Assembly (NCBI RefSeq): GCF_905171775.1
Contig: NC_053494.1
Span: forward strand, 155,670,115 to 155,734,114
DNA length: 64,000 nt
DNA from: Rana temporaria
Lineage: Eukaryota > Chordata > Amphibia > Anura > Ranidae
Reading direction: 5' to 3'
Part shown: piece after piece, positions 21,597-36,386 of the stretch
How positions within the stretch are numbered: the first letter of the stretch is position 1
How the letters are laid out: every line of letters starts with the position of its first letter
Program-made: the position numbers and the translations under genes
The notes under the pieces: generated by a model
The model's input: the letters and a program-made list of their open reading frames with translations, nothing else
Database searches by the model: none
Told to the model about the DNA's origin: nothing

Positions 21597-22834
21597 TAGT
21601 TTGTGTTATAGGCACGTCCAAGTTTTGTAAAGGCTTTAATATGTGGGAAAATCTCTAGAGAGCAACCTGAAATAATTTCAATAGAAAACTAGAACGTTTT
21701 GTCATGATGCACAAAAATTTCATATGCTGCAAAAGCTGGGAGCAAGCTGAGTAATCTTTTTAAAGCTCATCATTCAGCTCATGTGTACCAGGCTTTAGTC
21801 ATCTGTGTCTTAGGAGTGCCACACATAGCCGAATACATGAAAAAAAAATTTGATTCAGTATGTTAAAGATCATGTACTTTTTTGTGCAATAAATGGCTGT
21901 ATGATGAACAAATGTGAACAGGCAGCACGTAATAGAATAGAAATCTTGAGCGTTTTGGATAAAACACAACACTGTTACCAAGGTGTGAATGGTATCGGAT
22001 CGGGAGTGATAATTAAATTCACAACTTTTCTGACATCCTATAAAATACCTGTGGTCACAGCAATTGTACCCCTTTCCCTTTACAGTAATGGGAAAAGCCC
22101 CACACATTGTTTTATATCCACAAATAAGATAGGCTGGTGGCAAACTTGCATAAAGTTTTTAGTATTGCACAATTTTAACAAAGATGGGCAGACAAATTTT
22201 TCCTAATGAGATAAATTAATCTTAAATTGGAATTTCAATGTGTCCTATAAAAGAAGCAGCAAAATCCTTCCCATAAGCTGCAAAAGAACAGGCACATTTA
22301 AAAACCAGCAACGTGGAACACAATACAACCCCATATATGGCTGCACAAATACTTTCGCCTTCTCGTTCAAAATTGCATTAAGCGTCATATTATTTCTAGC
22401 TGTGTTAGATTTAAAAATACTAAAGTCTTATCCCATGCTTCTATATTTGTCTCCCACAGCCAGTTTTAGTATTACTGGCAATAAGAATTTCAGTGTTACT
22501 GATCCAAGACACGGGACTGTTATTATGGAGATTTTCATAGTTCCTTAAAACCTTTGGCTTGCTGCTGCTTTTAAAATTTACAGCTGAAAATGTGCTGGCT
22601 TAGTTAAATAAGAAAAAAAATGGAGCCTCCTGTTTGAAGCACACAAATTAAACTTTGCGTTATCCAAGTTTTTTTTCACTGGATGAGGAATGACTTTAGT
22701 TATAATTTACAATATTGGTATTTTTAAAAGCTGCCAGAGTAGCAAACTACTCCAAGAGATAAGATCACTTTACACAGAGATTACAAGACTGCAAGATAAA
22801 CATTTGATCAAATAATGCAGCATTCAGGATTTAC

Positions 22835-22967
22835 CTTTGGTGGCTTAAAAGGATAATCAGAAGAAAACGTGATATCCAAAAAAAATACTCCTCCCTCATA
22901 TACAGATCCTGGGGGTCCCAGAATCGTTGACCTCCATTCATATATGTTGTCTCCCTTAGGACCGGCA
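22835..22967 (-). CDS. ube2e3: ube2e3 exon encoding the front of the UBC fold
   Basis: On the minus strand, the polypyrimidine tract and ACACAG acceptor (AG at 22969-22968) are followed by T, the third base of a Ser codon. Then come 44 codons: AGPKGDNIYEWRSTIL, GPPGSVYEGGVFFLDITF, SSDYPFKPPK, ending AAG|GTAAAT. This is the beta-sheet and PxxPP-like part of the E2 fold that contacts E1 and E3 enzymes. SSDYPF fits UBE2E3; as I recall, UBE2E2 has SPDYPF and UBE2E1 TPEYPF. In a 207-residue protein it covers residues 83-126. Phase and text join exactly to the exon at 20116-20263. The N-terminal extension and the start codon lie outside the window or were not found. Confidence 0.96.
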
Positions 22968-22969
22968 CT

Positions 22970-23480
22970 GTGTAAAAAAAAAAAGAGAAACAAAATAAAA
23001 ATGTTATAAAGTTTTCCATATTCATCAAAATACCCCAATGCAGTCATCCAATATAAAAGCATTTTGGAGACTAATATTTAAAGTGGACCTGTACTCAAAC
23101 ATCTTTCTCGGTTCCGTCTGTGCCAAAAAAGGATTAGTGTTCAAACAGACATTGATCAGCTATCGCTGCCTGAAGGTCTATCCAACAAGCTCAGTAATAA
23201 TCCTGTGTCATTACTTACGTGAGCCCAAAAAAGCATTTTCTGCAGAAAAAGTATTACACCCTTTTACCGTTTGTGAACATAGTGGAGCTGAGCGGTCATG
23301 ATATCTGGCTGTCATTTAGGTAAAAGGTTAATCTTAAAAATAAAATTATACTTTAATCAGAAAGCGGTAAACAGCTAAAGCTAATAGTTTAAATACTAAT
23401 AAGGTGGAAAATGTATTTCTTGTGAACTATTTTCATATAAGCATTTGCCAGTTCTAAGCTACTGACTTGCAAATGAGCCC
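22970..23480. other. intron; nothing recognised
   Basis: AT-rich. TTTAAAGTGGACCTGTACTC at 23078 resembles the left end of a TTAA MITE, but the right end was not identified. Confidence 0.35.
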
Positions 23481-23766
23481 TTAAAGCGGATGTCCGCTGA
23501 AAAAAAAAATATAAAAAGCCAGCAGCTACAAATACTGCAGCTGCTGACTTTTAATATTAGGACACTTACCTGTCTTGGAGTCTAGCGCCGTCCGCAGCAG
23601 AGGGGGGATGGGAGGTGACTGTGTGGCCGGAAGTGGGTGCAAATACCTCTCTTTAGACAGGTATCTGCACCCCCCTCCCCCCTGAAAGGTCTCAAATGTG
23701 ACACCGGAGGGGGGGGGGGGGTTCCGATCAGCGGGAGTTCCACTTTAGTGTGGAGCTCCGCTTTAA
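23481..23766. mobile_element. TTAA-flanked (piggyBac-like) MITE
   Basis: TTAA at 23481-23484 and 23763-23766. The ends AGCGGATGTCCGC and the inverse AGCGGAGCTCCAC match at the outer six bases. The core is GC-rich and contains runs of C and G. Confidence 0.7.
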
Positions 23767-24088
23767 GCCTCGTACACACATCTAGCTTTTTTTCTGATTA
23801 ACAGCTCAAGTCAGAGCGGCCGTACCAACAATCAGATTATTAGTACAGCGTGCTCCCAGATGTGCTATTGTGTTCTGACTGGGGGGCGGCTCTCTCCCCC
23901 ATGGTGCCAGAACACTCTGGTCAGGGCTTTCAGCCATTGGCTGAGAGCGCCGATAGGGAGCCGGTTGGCAGACCTTTTCGGTCAGGATCCTTCCGTGAAA
24001 ACGGCTGCCATACACATGGGCCTTTTTTCTATTTTCAGCACGGGTCTCTATTGAACTGGCCGACATTCCACCTTGTATGTACTAGGCT
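23766..24088. mobile_element. PIF/Harbinger-like MITE (TTA duplication)
   Basis: The ends AGCCTCGTACACACATCTAG and, inverted, AGCCTAGTACATACAAGGTG, with TTA outside each (23763-23765, 24089-24091). The ends resemble those of 1721-2125 (GGCCTTGTACACACGG). It directly abuts the preceding MITE, sharing its TTAA, so one inserted at the edge of the other. Confidence 0.7.
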
Positions 24089-24091
24089 TTA

Positions 24092-26275
<2,184 letters not shown>

Positions 26276-26793
26276 AGTGAAAACTGCAACAGAATCATTT
26301 TCTTCAATTATTCTAAAATAGCAGCGATGTCTTAGACTTCGGATTTCCATTGAATCAAAGCATATCCTGTCATTTCATCTAGATCTTATTTGGCAGTTTA
26401 TTTCATGTCCAGCTTTACCTGCAAGTCAGCCTTTGAAGGTGGCATCTATATGCTCAATGGAGATGAAGAAGCGTCACTGATATGCAGCCTATTTAGACTC
26501 ATTAGATTATCTGAGCATTTTCAGATTAATATTGCATACCGTGTCTGATTTTAAATTTAACCGCTACAAAAAAAAAAAAAAAATCTCCAAATGTAAATAA
26601 CCTTCATTTAGCGAACATATATTCAATGAAAAAATGGTAAAACTTATATTAAAAAGGGAAACAAACGAGAACAGAATTATGGGAGACACCCCTGCCGACT
26701 TGAGATTAAAACTACAGGTTTCAAGGCTGGCATTCTGGTTATGGTTTCTCTATCTACCAAGACTGACCTGGAACAATCATGCTGCCATGTTTG
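26276..26793. other. unique AT-rich intron island
   Basis: No repeat ends seen. Non-repetitive, with several homeobox-like AT cores (ATTAGATTAT, CAGATTAATATTG). A possible conserved non-coding element, by inference only. Confidence 0.35.
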
Positions 26794-27404
26794 CAGGGCC
26801 GTCTTTAATATGGTTTGGGCCCAGGGCAAACATTTTTTTTGGGCCCCCCTCCAGCTTATTTTGGGCCTGGCTGGTTCACATGTATGTTTTGGCGGTCCTC
26901 ATTTGTGCAGGTACAGCAGCCCATTGATTTGAATGGGCTGCCATGCCTTTGTCTCCTGCAGAAAAAGGTGCATTCAGCATTTTAAAAATACAGTTGCCTT
27001 GAAATCCATTCTGCTTTTGCACCATGCTACTTACCTGCAGTTCTTGCACACACAAACGCACTGTGTTTTTAAAAGCGTGACCTAAACATCTAAAAATGCA
27101 GCAAGTTTGACAGTGCGGGAACTGCAGATAAGTCACAGCAGACAGCAGAATGGACAGACAGTGCTGTATTTCAGTGCTTGATGGGCATAGGCGTGCCGTG
27201 TGCGCAGCCTATTACATGAGGCATGCACTTTTCTTTGCAGGAAACGCAGGCATGGCGGCCCATTCAAATGAATGGGCTGCTGTGCCTGCGCAAATGTGGG
27301 CCGCCAAAACACATACATGTGAACCAGCCAGGCCCAAAATAAGCCCATCAAGCAGTTAAATACAGACAGTAATGACATGTGCTCTGAGGCTTTACTCAGC
27401 CTGG

Positions 27405-27566
27405 ACTGCAGGTCTGGTCTGTGATTTAAAGAGTTCCTCTATTTTACACATGGCATGGCATGGGGTCCCATGGTGCTAAAGCAGAATGGACAGACGGTGC
27501 TGTGACCCCATGCCATGCCATGTGTAAAATAGAGGAACTTTTTAAAACACTGACCAGACCTGCAGT
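27405..27566. repeat. 63-bp inverted repeat with 36-bp loop
   Basis: Left arm 27405-27467 and right arm 27504-27566 are reverse complements with only a few mismatches; the inner 35 bases (TTCCTCTATTTTACACATGG onward) match exactly. The loop carries GCAGAATGGACAGACGGTGC, which also occurs with one change at 27146. Confidence 0.92.
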
Positions 27567-28059
27567 GAATCATCAAATATTATAAAGACTTTGGGCACAC
27601 ACTACAGAAAACTTCAATTTACAATATAGATTAGCAAACAGTGACATACCTTGAGGAGCAGGACATGAAGAAGTCAGCCTCGGGAAGAGCAAACTGGGGA
27701 TGTTATAAAATCACATTCTAATTCACTTTTATATACAAGCAGCACCCAGTGGCAGGAAGGGAGAAGTGCACGTCTAAAGGGAAGCCAGGGGTGCTGTACA
27801 TTTTAAAACACTGGGAAGGGAAGCAGTACTGTCACTGGCTGCGTGCCGCTGATGATGATTTTCAGCCTGATTTGTGGGCAGCACAGGGGCTTAACGGGAG
27901 GCAGGGCCGCCATCAGGAATTATGAGGCCACTTACACAGCTTCAGGCATGGGCCCCCTGGAGCAGAGAACCGGGATGGGGGGTGCTGCCGCCTAAAATTA
28001 ATAAAGCAGGGGGGGGGCTGCCGCAAATAAAAACAAATAAAGAAAGAAATAAAGAAAAA

Positions 28060-28456
28060 TATATATAAAAAAGGGTGTAGCCATCCGGGGCCCTGGGGAC
28101 CTCTGGGCCCTTTAATAAAAAGAAAAAATAAATAAAAAATATATTTTAAAAAGGGGGTTGCCATCTGGGGCCCTGGGGACCTCTGGGCCCTTTAATATTT
28201 TTTTTTTAATAAAAATAAATTACAAAAAAAAGGGGGTTGCCATCCGGGACCTCTGGGCCCTTTAATAAAAAATATATATAAAGAAACATTTATAAAAAAA
28301 AGGGGGGGTTGCCATCCAGGGCCCTGGGGACCTCTGGGCCCTTAAATAAAAAATAAATAAAAAAATATATAAACAAAAATAAACATTTATAAAAAAAATA
28401 AAGGTTGTTTGCCACATGGGGCCCTGGGGAACTCTGAGCCCTTTAATAAAAAAAAA

Positions 28457-28532
<76 letters not shown>

Positions 28533-28636
28533 AAAAAAAAGAAATAAAATATATAAAAAAAATGTTTTTTATAAAAAATAAGGGGGGTTGCCATCCGGGG
28601 CCCTGGGGACCCCTGGGTCCTATAATAATAATAATA

Positions 28637-28733
<97 letters not shown>

Positions 28734-28990
28734 ATTTTTTTTATAAAAAAGGGGGGTTGTCATCCGGGGCCCTGGGGAACTATGGGCCCCTGGGGACCCC
28801 CAGACCTCTAAAAAAAAATTGGCCCTTTAATAAAAAATAAAATAAAAATATATTAAAAAATTGTCCGTTTAATAAAAATATATAATTTTTTTTTTTAATT
28901 TAAAAATAAATAAAAAAAGGGGGGGTTGCCATCTGGGGCCCTGGGGTCCTCCGGGCCCCTGGGGGCCTCCGGACCCCTAAAAAAAAAAAA
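28060..28990. repeat. degenerate tandem array, about 8 units, with two (AT)n expansions
   Basis: Each unit contains GGGGGTTGCCATCYGGGGCC followed by CTGGGGACCTCTGGGCCC and TTTAATAAAAA. Units begin near 28068, 28150, 28232, 28304, 28404, 28583, 28751 and 28919. Spacing grows from about 80 to 180 bp where the AT-rich linker has expanded into (AT)n at 28459-28529 and 28639-28730. Confidence 0.85.
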
Positions 28991-29107
28991 AAAAAAAAAT
29001 GTTTTTTTTTTTTTTTTTCAAAGGGGGTTGCTTTGGGCCCCCAACAGTGACAGGGCCCAGGGCACCTGCCCCATTTGCCCTGCGGTAAAGACGGCCCTGC
29101 ATGTTTG

Positions 29108-30474
29108 AGATGACCTACTTAAAATCCAGGATCAGGATGACAGTCTTGGACCATGCACCTTTTGCAAAAGTAAAATGCACCCAAAAAAATAAAGGATTTT
29201 TTTATTTTATTATCTTTTTGCATTGGAGCCAGCAAAGCAATGCAACTGTGAGATCAATACTCTGGTCCCGTTAGACTTTTCCCTCATTCCTCGGTATAGA
29301 TCTTAAGTTACAGAGCTGGAGGAATGATCAATGGACGACACATCCAGTGACATCTCTGGTGACCCGCATCCCCTACCTTTTCTTTGCTCTATTGCTGCAG
29401 CCTCAGTGACTTTAGCATTTGATACTATGAAGGGTCCCAGGTGGGTGTTCACCAACATACACTGTGATTTCATCCTCTGCTACTCGTGTCACTGCATGGC
29501 AAGGTAAACAGGGATCCGACTGTCAGGAGTGTGCAAGCGCTCCTGCTCCTTGATAGCTGCTGGTCTCATTCCAGCATCCCGATTTTGGCTGTGATGCATT
29601 CTCCCTTTCTGTCCACCTGGAAGGTGATTGATGTAGCCAGTCTCTGGGTGAAGACCTGCAGTCTCATGCTTGTGATAGTGTAACACGTGCTTCAAGCTCC
29701 CTGTTTTTCTGACCAGTTCCAGTGCGTGCTCGTTTAGATTTTCTTTTGGACAACCTCAGGTCAGATATCGACTATGCTCAGAACTCAACCTTACCTTAAA
29801 CCAGGACTGCTATTTACCAGTCTGCCAACTGCAAGTATCGGTTCACTGTGCTCGGTTTAAGTACCAGTTTGCTGTCCTCATTTTGAGCATGCCCTGGCAT
29901 AGTAGCCAGGCACTATAGTATTGTCTTTAAGACTTGGGGGCAACCAAATTCTGGTGGGCTTGCCTTATTGGAAAGGGGGCTTCTTTGGGTGAAAAACAGA
30001 GGCCAGTTATAGTGCCTGACAACCTGCATTAGGTGTACGCGTGACAATGACATTCCCAGAAGAGACTTACAGAGGCTGCCAAAAAGCAATAGAGGAAAGG
30101 TAAGATATATGGAGCAGCAGAGAGGCAATAAGTCTACCTATTCTCCTGCATGAACTGATGTTGTTATTCACAGAACACATAAGATCTATTTTAAGGTAAA
30201 ATACATTCTCACAAAATATTTTTTTTTTTCTAGAGCATCGACTTTATATATGACCGCTTTATTTTTTGTTCCAAAAATACACAGTTTTCCCCTCACTTTG
30301 CTTAGGTCTTCCCTTCCTGTGCCAAGCACATCCTGTAGACTTTTCCTATTGGCTTCCTGTGGACATGGAGGCTTTCCAGCAGTGCCTGAACATCACAGCT
30401 TTACAGTGGTGACTGTCAGAATCTTCCAGTGCACCGTGCTCTAGCACAGCTGCTTGTAGTCCCTGCAAAAGGAG
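29108..30474. other. intron; no gene seen
   Basis: Less AT-rich stretch at 29390-29900 with short ORFs on both strands, none recognisable. 30275-30450 is GC-balanced but shows no splice context. Confidence 0.4.
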
Positions 30475-31240
<766 letters not shown>

Positions 31241-31534
31241 AAATGGAGTATTGCAAACGGAAGCCATACTTCCTAATTATAAATAAATGGAACCAAAATT
31301 TGGCAGGTATTATCGCTGTACATTGATTGATAACTTTTGATTAAAAATTGATAGCTGGAAATACTTTTACCTATATGAAACCTAACATACATACCCTTTA
31401 AGGCTCCATGCACATAAGCTCAAAAAAAAGCTAGGGAAAAAATGCTGGCTGAAAAATGCTTACAATAGCATTTTTGTGCCGGTTTCTAGTAGCTTTTGGG
31501 AACAGTAGCATTTTATTTGTGTTTTTACAGTACA

Positions 31535-32029
31535 TTAAAAGGAACACTAAAGGTTTGTTTTTTATTAGATCAATTGATTGCTGTAAGCTAGAGCATTTAA
31601 ATATCACTTACCTCTTTTTCTTTTTGACCTCCAAAATACAGTAATCCAGGTTTAAAAATGCCATTTCCTGTCACTCCTCTTTTTGCTTTCCACCAGCATC
31701 TGAGCCGTTTTGCATGGTGGAAAGCAGAATGTGCTCACCCCCTCCCTATGACTACAGCCCTGCGTGAAGATGCTCTCTTCACAGGCATGGAGGCTAAGCC
31801 TAATGGGAACTGTAGTTCCCATTAGGCCGTGATGTAGCAAGAATGAATGCGCACCGCAAACCAGGAAGTCAGTGAGAATAATGATTCAGGAGTGACGGAG
31901 GTGAATAAAACAGCTCGATTTCAACAGGTATCAAACTAGTTATAATGCAAAACATTACTTTTTACTTTATCAGCTACTGTCAGACTTTAATTTAAGAGGA
32001 AAATATTTTTGTCTTTACAACCCCTTTAA
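31535..32029. mobile_element. TTAA-flanked (piggyBac-like) MITE
   Basis: TTAA at 31535-31538 and 32026-32029. The ends AAGGAACACTAAAGG and (inverse) AGGGGTTGTAAAGAC share the outer pattern. A perfect 20-bp palindrome-type stretch CTAATGGGAACTGTAGTTCC lies near 31800-31825. A second, left-truncated copy is at 44128-44470. Confidence 0.75.
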
Positions 32030-32659
32030 GGGAAAAAACAGCTCATAAAAAGCATGTTTGTAGCATTTAGAAGCATGCAGCTTTTGTTTTTCTGCTGAAA
32101 AAAACGCTCCAAAAAAACATTACAAAAAGCATTTTTTTTCTGCTCCTAGATGCTGAAGCTCAAGAAATGCACAGAGCAGGTGTGTACAACAGATTTGTTA
32201 TTTTACAACAACATTTTTTAAGCTTTACAAGCGCTTTAAAAAAAAAGATATAAACCTTCACATATACCCAAGAAAGTGAACAGCAGATACACGGGTATCA
32301 AATAAATCTCCCTATATAAGTTGTACATGTATATCTCCAGTCTCCATCTGTATATATCCTCTAGAAAGTGCTCTTCGTGTTAAAGTTTTTGGTTAGCACT
32401 GGGTGTGTATTATTGACATACAGCCAATTGGAGGAAAGGCACACACCCCCTTTCCTCATATGCAAAGGAATGTGCAGAGGTCTGCTCTTAGACGGCAAGC
32501 TGACTGCTAATCTATATATTATTAAAAAATGCTTATAAAAGGCAGTCTTACCCATGGGCCTCGGTAAATGTGACTATAATGAGCAGGGATATTCTGATCT
32601 TCTTAATCTAGCTCCCTTACTGGCCAGGATGCAGATACTTAAAATTCTACCTCCTCCTC
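32030..32659. other. intron; partial MITE copy at about 32255-32530
   Basis: 32255-32530 resembles the interior of the element 56945-57425 (ACATGTATATCT, GCACTGGG, CAGCCAATTGGAGGAAAG). The ends are not clear. Confidence 0.5.
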
Positions 32660-33795
32660 TCCTCTTCCATTCTCTGTTGAGGTCTCCCAAGGTTCTGTTC
32701 TTGGACCCCTCCTATTATCAATCTACACCTCCTCCCTGGGTCAGCTTATTGCCTCCCACTGCTTCCAATACCATCTCTACGCTGACGACACTCAAATCTA
32801 TTTCTCTGCACCTCAACTCGCCCCTTTATTCTCCTCATGTATCAATAATTTACTATCAGATAGATCAGTTTGGACGTCACACCACTTCCTCAAAAACTCA
32901 ATCTATCCAAAACCGAACTTATAATCTTTCCTCCCCCACGTGCCTCTTCCCCTGATCTCTCTGTCAAAATTGATGGCACAACCATATGCCCATCCCCACA
33001 TGCCAAGGTCCTAGGAGTAATCCTGGACTCTGAACTGTCCTTCAAGCCCCATGTCCAATCACTGTAAAAATCTTGCTGCCTCAACCTCCGCAACATCTCC
33101 AAAATACGCCCCTTTCTAACCAATGACACAACAAAGCTCTTAATTCACTCCCTGGTCATCTCTCATCTCGGTTACTGGAACTCCCTTCTCATTGGCTTAC
33201 CGCTGCATACTCTATCCCCCCTTCAGTCCATCATGAATGCTGCTGCCAGACTCATCCACCTTACCAACCGCTCTGTCTATGCTGCTCCTCTCTGTCAATC
33301 CCTCCACTGGCTTCCGCTCGCCTAACAAATTAAATTCAAGATACTAACAATTACCTACAAAGCCAGCCACAACTCTGCCCCCAGCTACATCACTGACCTA
33401 GTCTCTAAATATCAACCTAATCATTCTTCTCAAGACCTTCTGCTCTCTAGCTTTCTCATCACCACCTCCCATGCTTGTCTACAGGACTTTTCCAGAGCCT
33501 CTCCCAGCCTATGGAACTTCTTACCCCAATCTGTCAGTCTCTCCCCTTCTCTATTAGCTTTTAGAGGATCCCTGAAAACCCTCCTCTTCAGAGAAGAATT
33601 TTGTCCATCTGATCACCCCCCCACATCTACTACCCTTTGTTCCACTTGACCCTCCCTTCTAGTTTGTAAGCTCTAACGAGCAGGGCCCTCTTATCCCTCC
33701 TGTATTGAATTGTATTGTAACTGTACTGACTTGCCTGATGGTGTAAAGCGCTTTGCAAACTGTTGGCGCTATATAAATCCTGTAAAATAATAGTA
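32660..33795 (+). pseudogene. L2-like LINE, 5'-truncated reverse transcriptase end
   Basis: Read in shifting frames: QGSVLGPLL and SLGQLIASHCFQYHLYADDT (the YADD catalytic box at 32778-32789), then SDRSVWTSHHFLKLN-like text, NLSKTELIIFPPPRASSPDL, AKVLGVILDSELSFKPHVQS, and the C-terminal ISHLGYWNSLL, AAARLIHLTNRS, LHWLPL and SLKTLLF. The 3' end (GCGCTATATAAATCCTGTAA, then AATAATAG) is typical of L2-type elements. Stops and frameshifts run throughout (for example TAA within the LHWLPLA segment), so it is dead. Plus strand, opposite to ube2e3. Confidence 0.85.
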
Positions 33796-34367
33796 ATTGT
33801 AGCCTGGACATTGAAGATCATGTGACAGGGCGGTGATGCGCCATGGTGTGTGCTCCCCAAATGGAAATTCAGGGATTCTGCACTGAGATGCAGATGTTAT
33901 AATGTATATTCCTGGTCAGCACATGTGAACATTTGATTGGCTCCCAGTGTCACTCTTCCTTTTACCAATATGAGGCTTTTGTACAGGGAATTGCAAAAGT
34001 TTGAAGTCAACCAAAATTCAGTTATTTATACTAATTGCATTTAAATAATGTATTTTTTTTTAAGTAGAACTATGTTTTTTTTTTTGTATATCTGCACTCC
34101 TTGGATTTGGGCTTTAAAGTGTATTTCCACATTTACAGCAAAAATGTGATAACGCCCATTTTATTTATCTGTGACAGGTTACTATTCACATAGCATATTT
34201 TAAAAAGTTAAGGAATTTTTAAACCGATATTTTTTAGTTGCATAAAATTCCCACCTAGTCTTCACTTTCTATATAATGTCAGGAAGGAGCTGGGGAGGTT
34301 GCTCCTGTTTATTCTAGCTGGAGGCTGCCATTTTGCTGAAGCCCAGAACCCCTGAGCAGCAGTTAAT
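33796..34367. other. intron; nothing recognised
   Basis: AT-rich with T runs. No exon or repeat end. Confidence 0.35.
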
Positions 34368-34623
34368 CATAAAGCGGAACTAAACCCATCGATTTAAAAG
34401 TTTCAAAAAGACTTCCAGGAAGTAAGTGCCTGTAGGCTTCACAATGGCCACAAGCAAAATGACAACGGTGTAGATATAGTTTTATAAACTATCTTTTTTG
34501 AATATCTATGCGGATCGGCGGCGGATTGTAAAATAGTAAGTGACCAGATTTATATTATAAAAACGCAGGATGAAAGGACATACATTTAAAAAAATGATAA
34601 TTGTGGTTGGAACTCCGCTTTAA
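34368..34623. mobile_element. piggyBac-like MITE, shorter copy of 46051-46494
   Basis: Ends AAAGCGGAACTAAACCC and (inverse) AAAGCGGAGTTCCAACCAC. TTAA at the right (34620-34623); the left TTAA is altered. The interior GACAACGGTGTAGATATAGTTTTATAAACTA matches the inverse of the 46051 element in two stretches. Confidence 0.7.
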
Positions 34624-35656
34624 GGTAGAATTATCAGGACAAGCAATGTTTTAGATAAATACACATAAGGGCTTTTACACACAGTTGTGTTTACAGTGTA
34701 TGGGCGTACAGTGTAAATTGTAGCTGTAGTTTTGCCCAAGAGTTGCAGCCGCAACATCTAATTGCCCTTAGGCATGCATTAAAAAAGAAAATATTGTACA
34801 CGGCTATACACGAGTCAACTCCAGCATTCACATTAAACGTAACATCTTCAGTTTTGAGAAATGTGCCCATGCGCGTGTAAACATGAGTGCCAGGGTTTAT
34901 GCGCATACGCGTTTTTTTTGCAATGCAATTTTTTGGGCAAAAATACATACAGTGCGCTTTCTATTTACAAAGAAGAGCCAAAACTCCATTGGAAGTTTCA
35001 AGGTTCCACTTCTGTCTGGGAAGGGGAAACGTCCTCCTACCACTAGCACAGCTGTGACAAGACATGGCCAAGCTACTATAGACCATGCTTGAAGTGAACC
35101 CTTTATATTCATATACAGTGACGGCTGGTGGTAAATCCTTCTTGGTATAACGGCGACTTCCGCCGTGCGTCTCCTCCCTCCTCCTCCTAGGCCAATTGAA
35201 ATGCTTCTCCTTTCAGCCAAATCAGGAAATGTTTCCCGATTGGCAGAAAGGCGATTCAGTATATTCCGTCGCTATTCTCAACACACCTGGGTGAGCTCCG
35301 AGCGCAATGTTCTGCGCCCGGAACCCACCCTATTTTAAATCTAAAAAAAAACAAAACAAAAAAAAAAAAACACCCTGCCACTGTAATTCATGCGCCCGGC
35401 ATCATGAAAGGGGCCAGAAGCATGGATAAAATGGATAGGAGGTGGAGTCGCCCATAATGGACAGGCCACTCCTGTTCCTATAGGATCAGAGGTCAGCTGT
35501 AACATAGAAATGCTGCACCATTTTGCAGCTAAAAAAAAAATATCCATAGAAAGATATATTTATTTATAGGCCTACAGGGGAATCTCCCGAACTTTACAAT
35601 ATTAAAGGGGACAGTGCAGATAAATACAATTTAATACAAAATAATTGTGCACACAC
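34624..35656. other. intron with repeat fragments, no gene
   Basis: GGGCTTTTACACACAG at 34670 and CAGTGACGGCTGGTGGTAAA at 35117 look like left ends of a MITE and a hAT-like element, without partners that I could identify. An A-rich run is at 35342-35371. Confidence 0.35.
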
Positions 35657-36056
35657 TAGAGCTGCACAAATAATCGCTAAAAAAATTGTGATCTCGATTT
35701 CGCCCCCCCTCCCGATGATCTGAAATGCAGAGTTTGATGATTCTTTCATATAACAAGTAGAGAAACTTATCTGCTCACTCAGCTGTCAAAAGAAAATATC
35801 TGGGCAAGTTCTTAACATTGCAACTATCGCTTCCTTTTTGGATCAAAGGGATAAACTTCTGTGTGTAAAGAAAAAATCTGGGCAGTCTGCCAAGTTTGTA
35901 ACATGAAACATTGTAACCAACTTTCTTCTTAGATCAAAACTTCTGTGTGTAACTGCAGGAAGTTTAACCACTTAAAGTCCAAATCTTTTCCCGACACTGG
36001 TTTCTCAAGTTAAAGATCAGTATTTTTTGCTAGAAAATTACTTGGAACCCCCAAAC

Positions 36057-36132
<76 letters not shown>

Positions 36133-36386
36133 GCAGAGACCCTAGGGAATAAAATGGCAATTGCTGCAATAATTTATGTCACATGGTATTTGCCCAGCGG
36201 TCTTGCAAATGCAATTTTTTGGGGAAAAAAATACACTTCAATGAATAAAAAAAACGAAACAGTAAAGTTAGCCCAATTTTTTTGTGGTTTTGTTTTAATG
36301 TGAAAGATGTTATGCCGCGAGAATCGTGATCCATCTTCTAAGCAAAAAATTGTGATTCTGATTTTAGCCAGAATCGTGCAGCTCTA
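35657..36386. mobile_element. hAT-like element with TIR TAGAGCTGCAC
   Basis: The left end TAGAGCTGCACAAATAATCG and the right end (inverse TAGAGCTGCACGATTCTGGC). The flanks are both ACACAC-rich, so the exact duplication is uncertain. The interior from about 36049 to 36240 (CCCCCAAACATTATATA, an (AT)n tract, then CCCTAGGGAATAAAATGGCA) is shared with the other hAT-like family at 30475, although the ends differ. Confidence 0.7.
36059..36129. repeat. (AT)n microsatellite
   Basis: About 35 dinucleotides at the same position in the shared interior segment as at 30693-30786. Confidence 0.95.

Larger units (their letters stand above)
26794..29099. mobile_element. hAT-like element (2306 bp) with perfect 8-bp duplication
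   Basis: The left end CAGGGCCGTCTTTAATATGG and the right end (inverse CAGGGCCGTCTTTACCGCAG) are flanked by CATGTTTG on both sides (26786-26793 and 29100-29107), a perfect octamer. Inside, in order: an inverted pair about 26868-26955 and 27230-27340 (CCCATT with AATGGGCTGC), a hairpin 27405-27566, and a tandem array 28060-28990. No transposase frame is seen. The poly-aromatic ORFs come from the AT and T-rich array. Confidence 0.93.

Noticed and set aside
22808..23062. 84-codon ORF that includes the ube2e3 exon
   Set aside because: Only 22835-22967 between the splice sites is coding. The flanking codons are intron.
28000..29000. Regularly spaced repeats that could suggest a CRISPR-like array
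   Set aside because: Units are unequal, linkers are AT-rich expansions rather than unique spacers, and the array lies inside a hAT-like element in a vertebrate genome.
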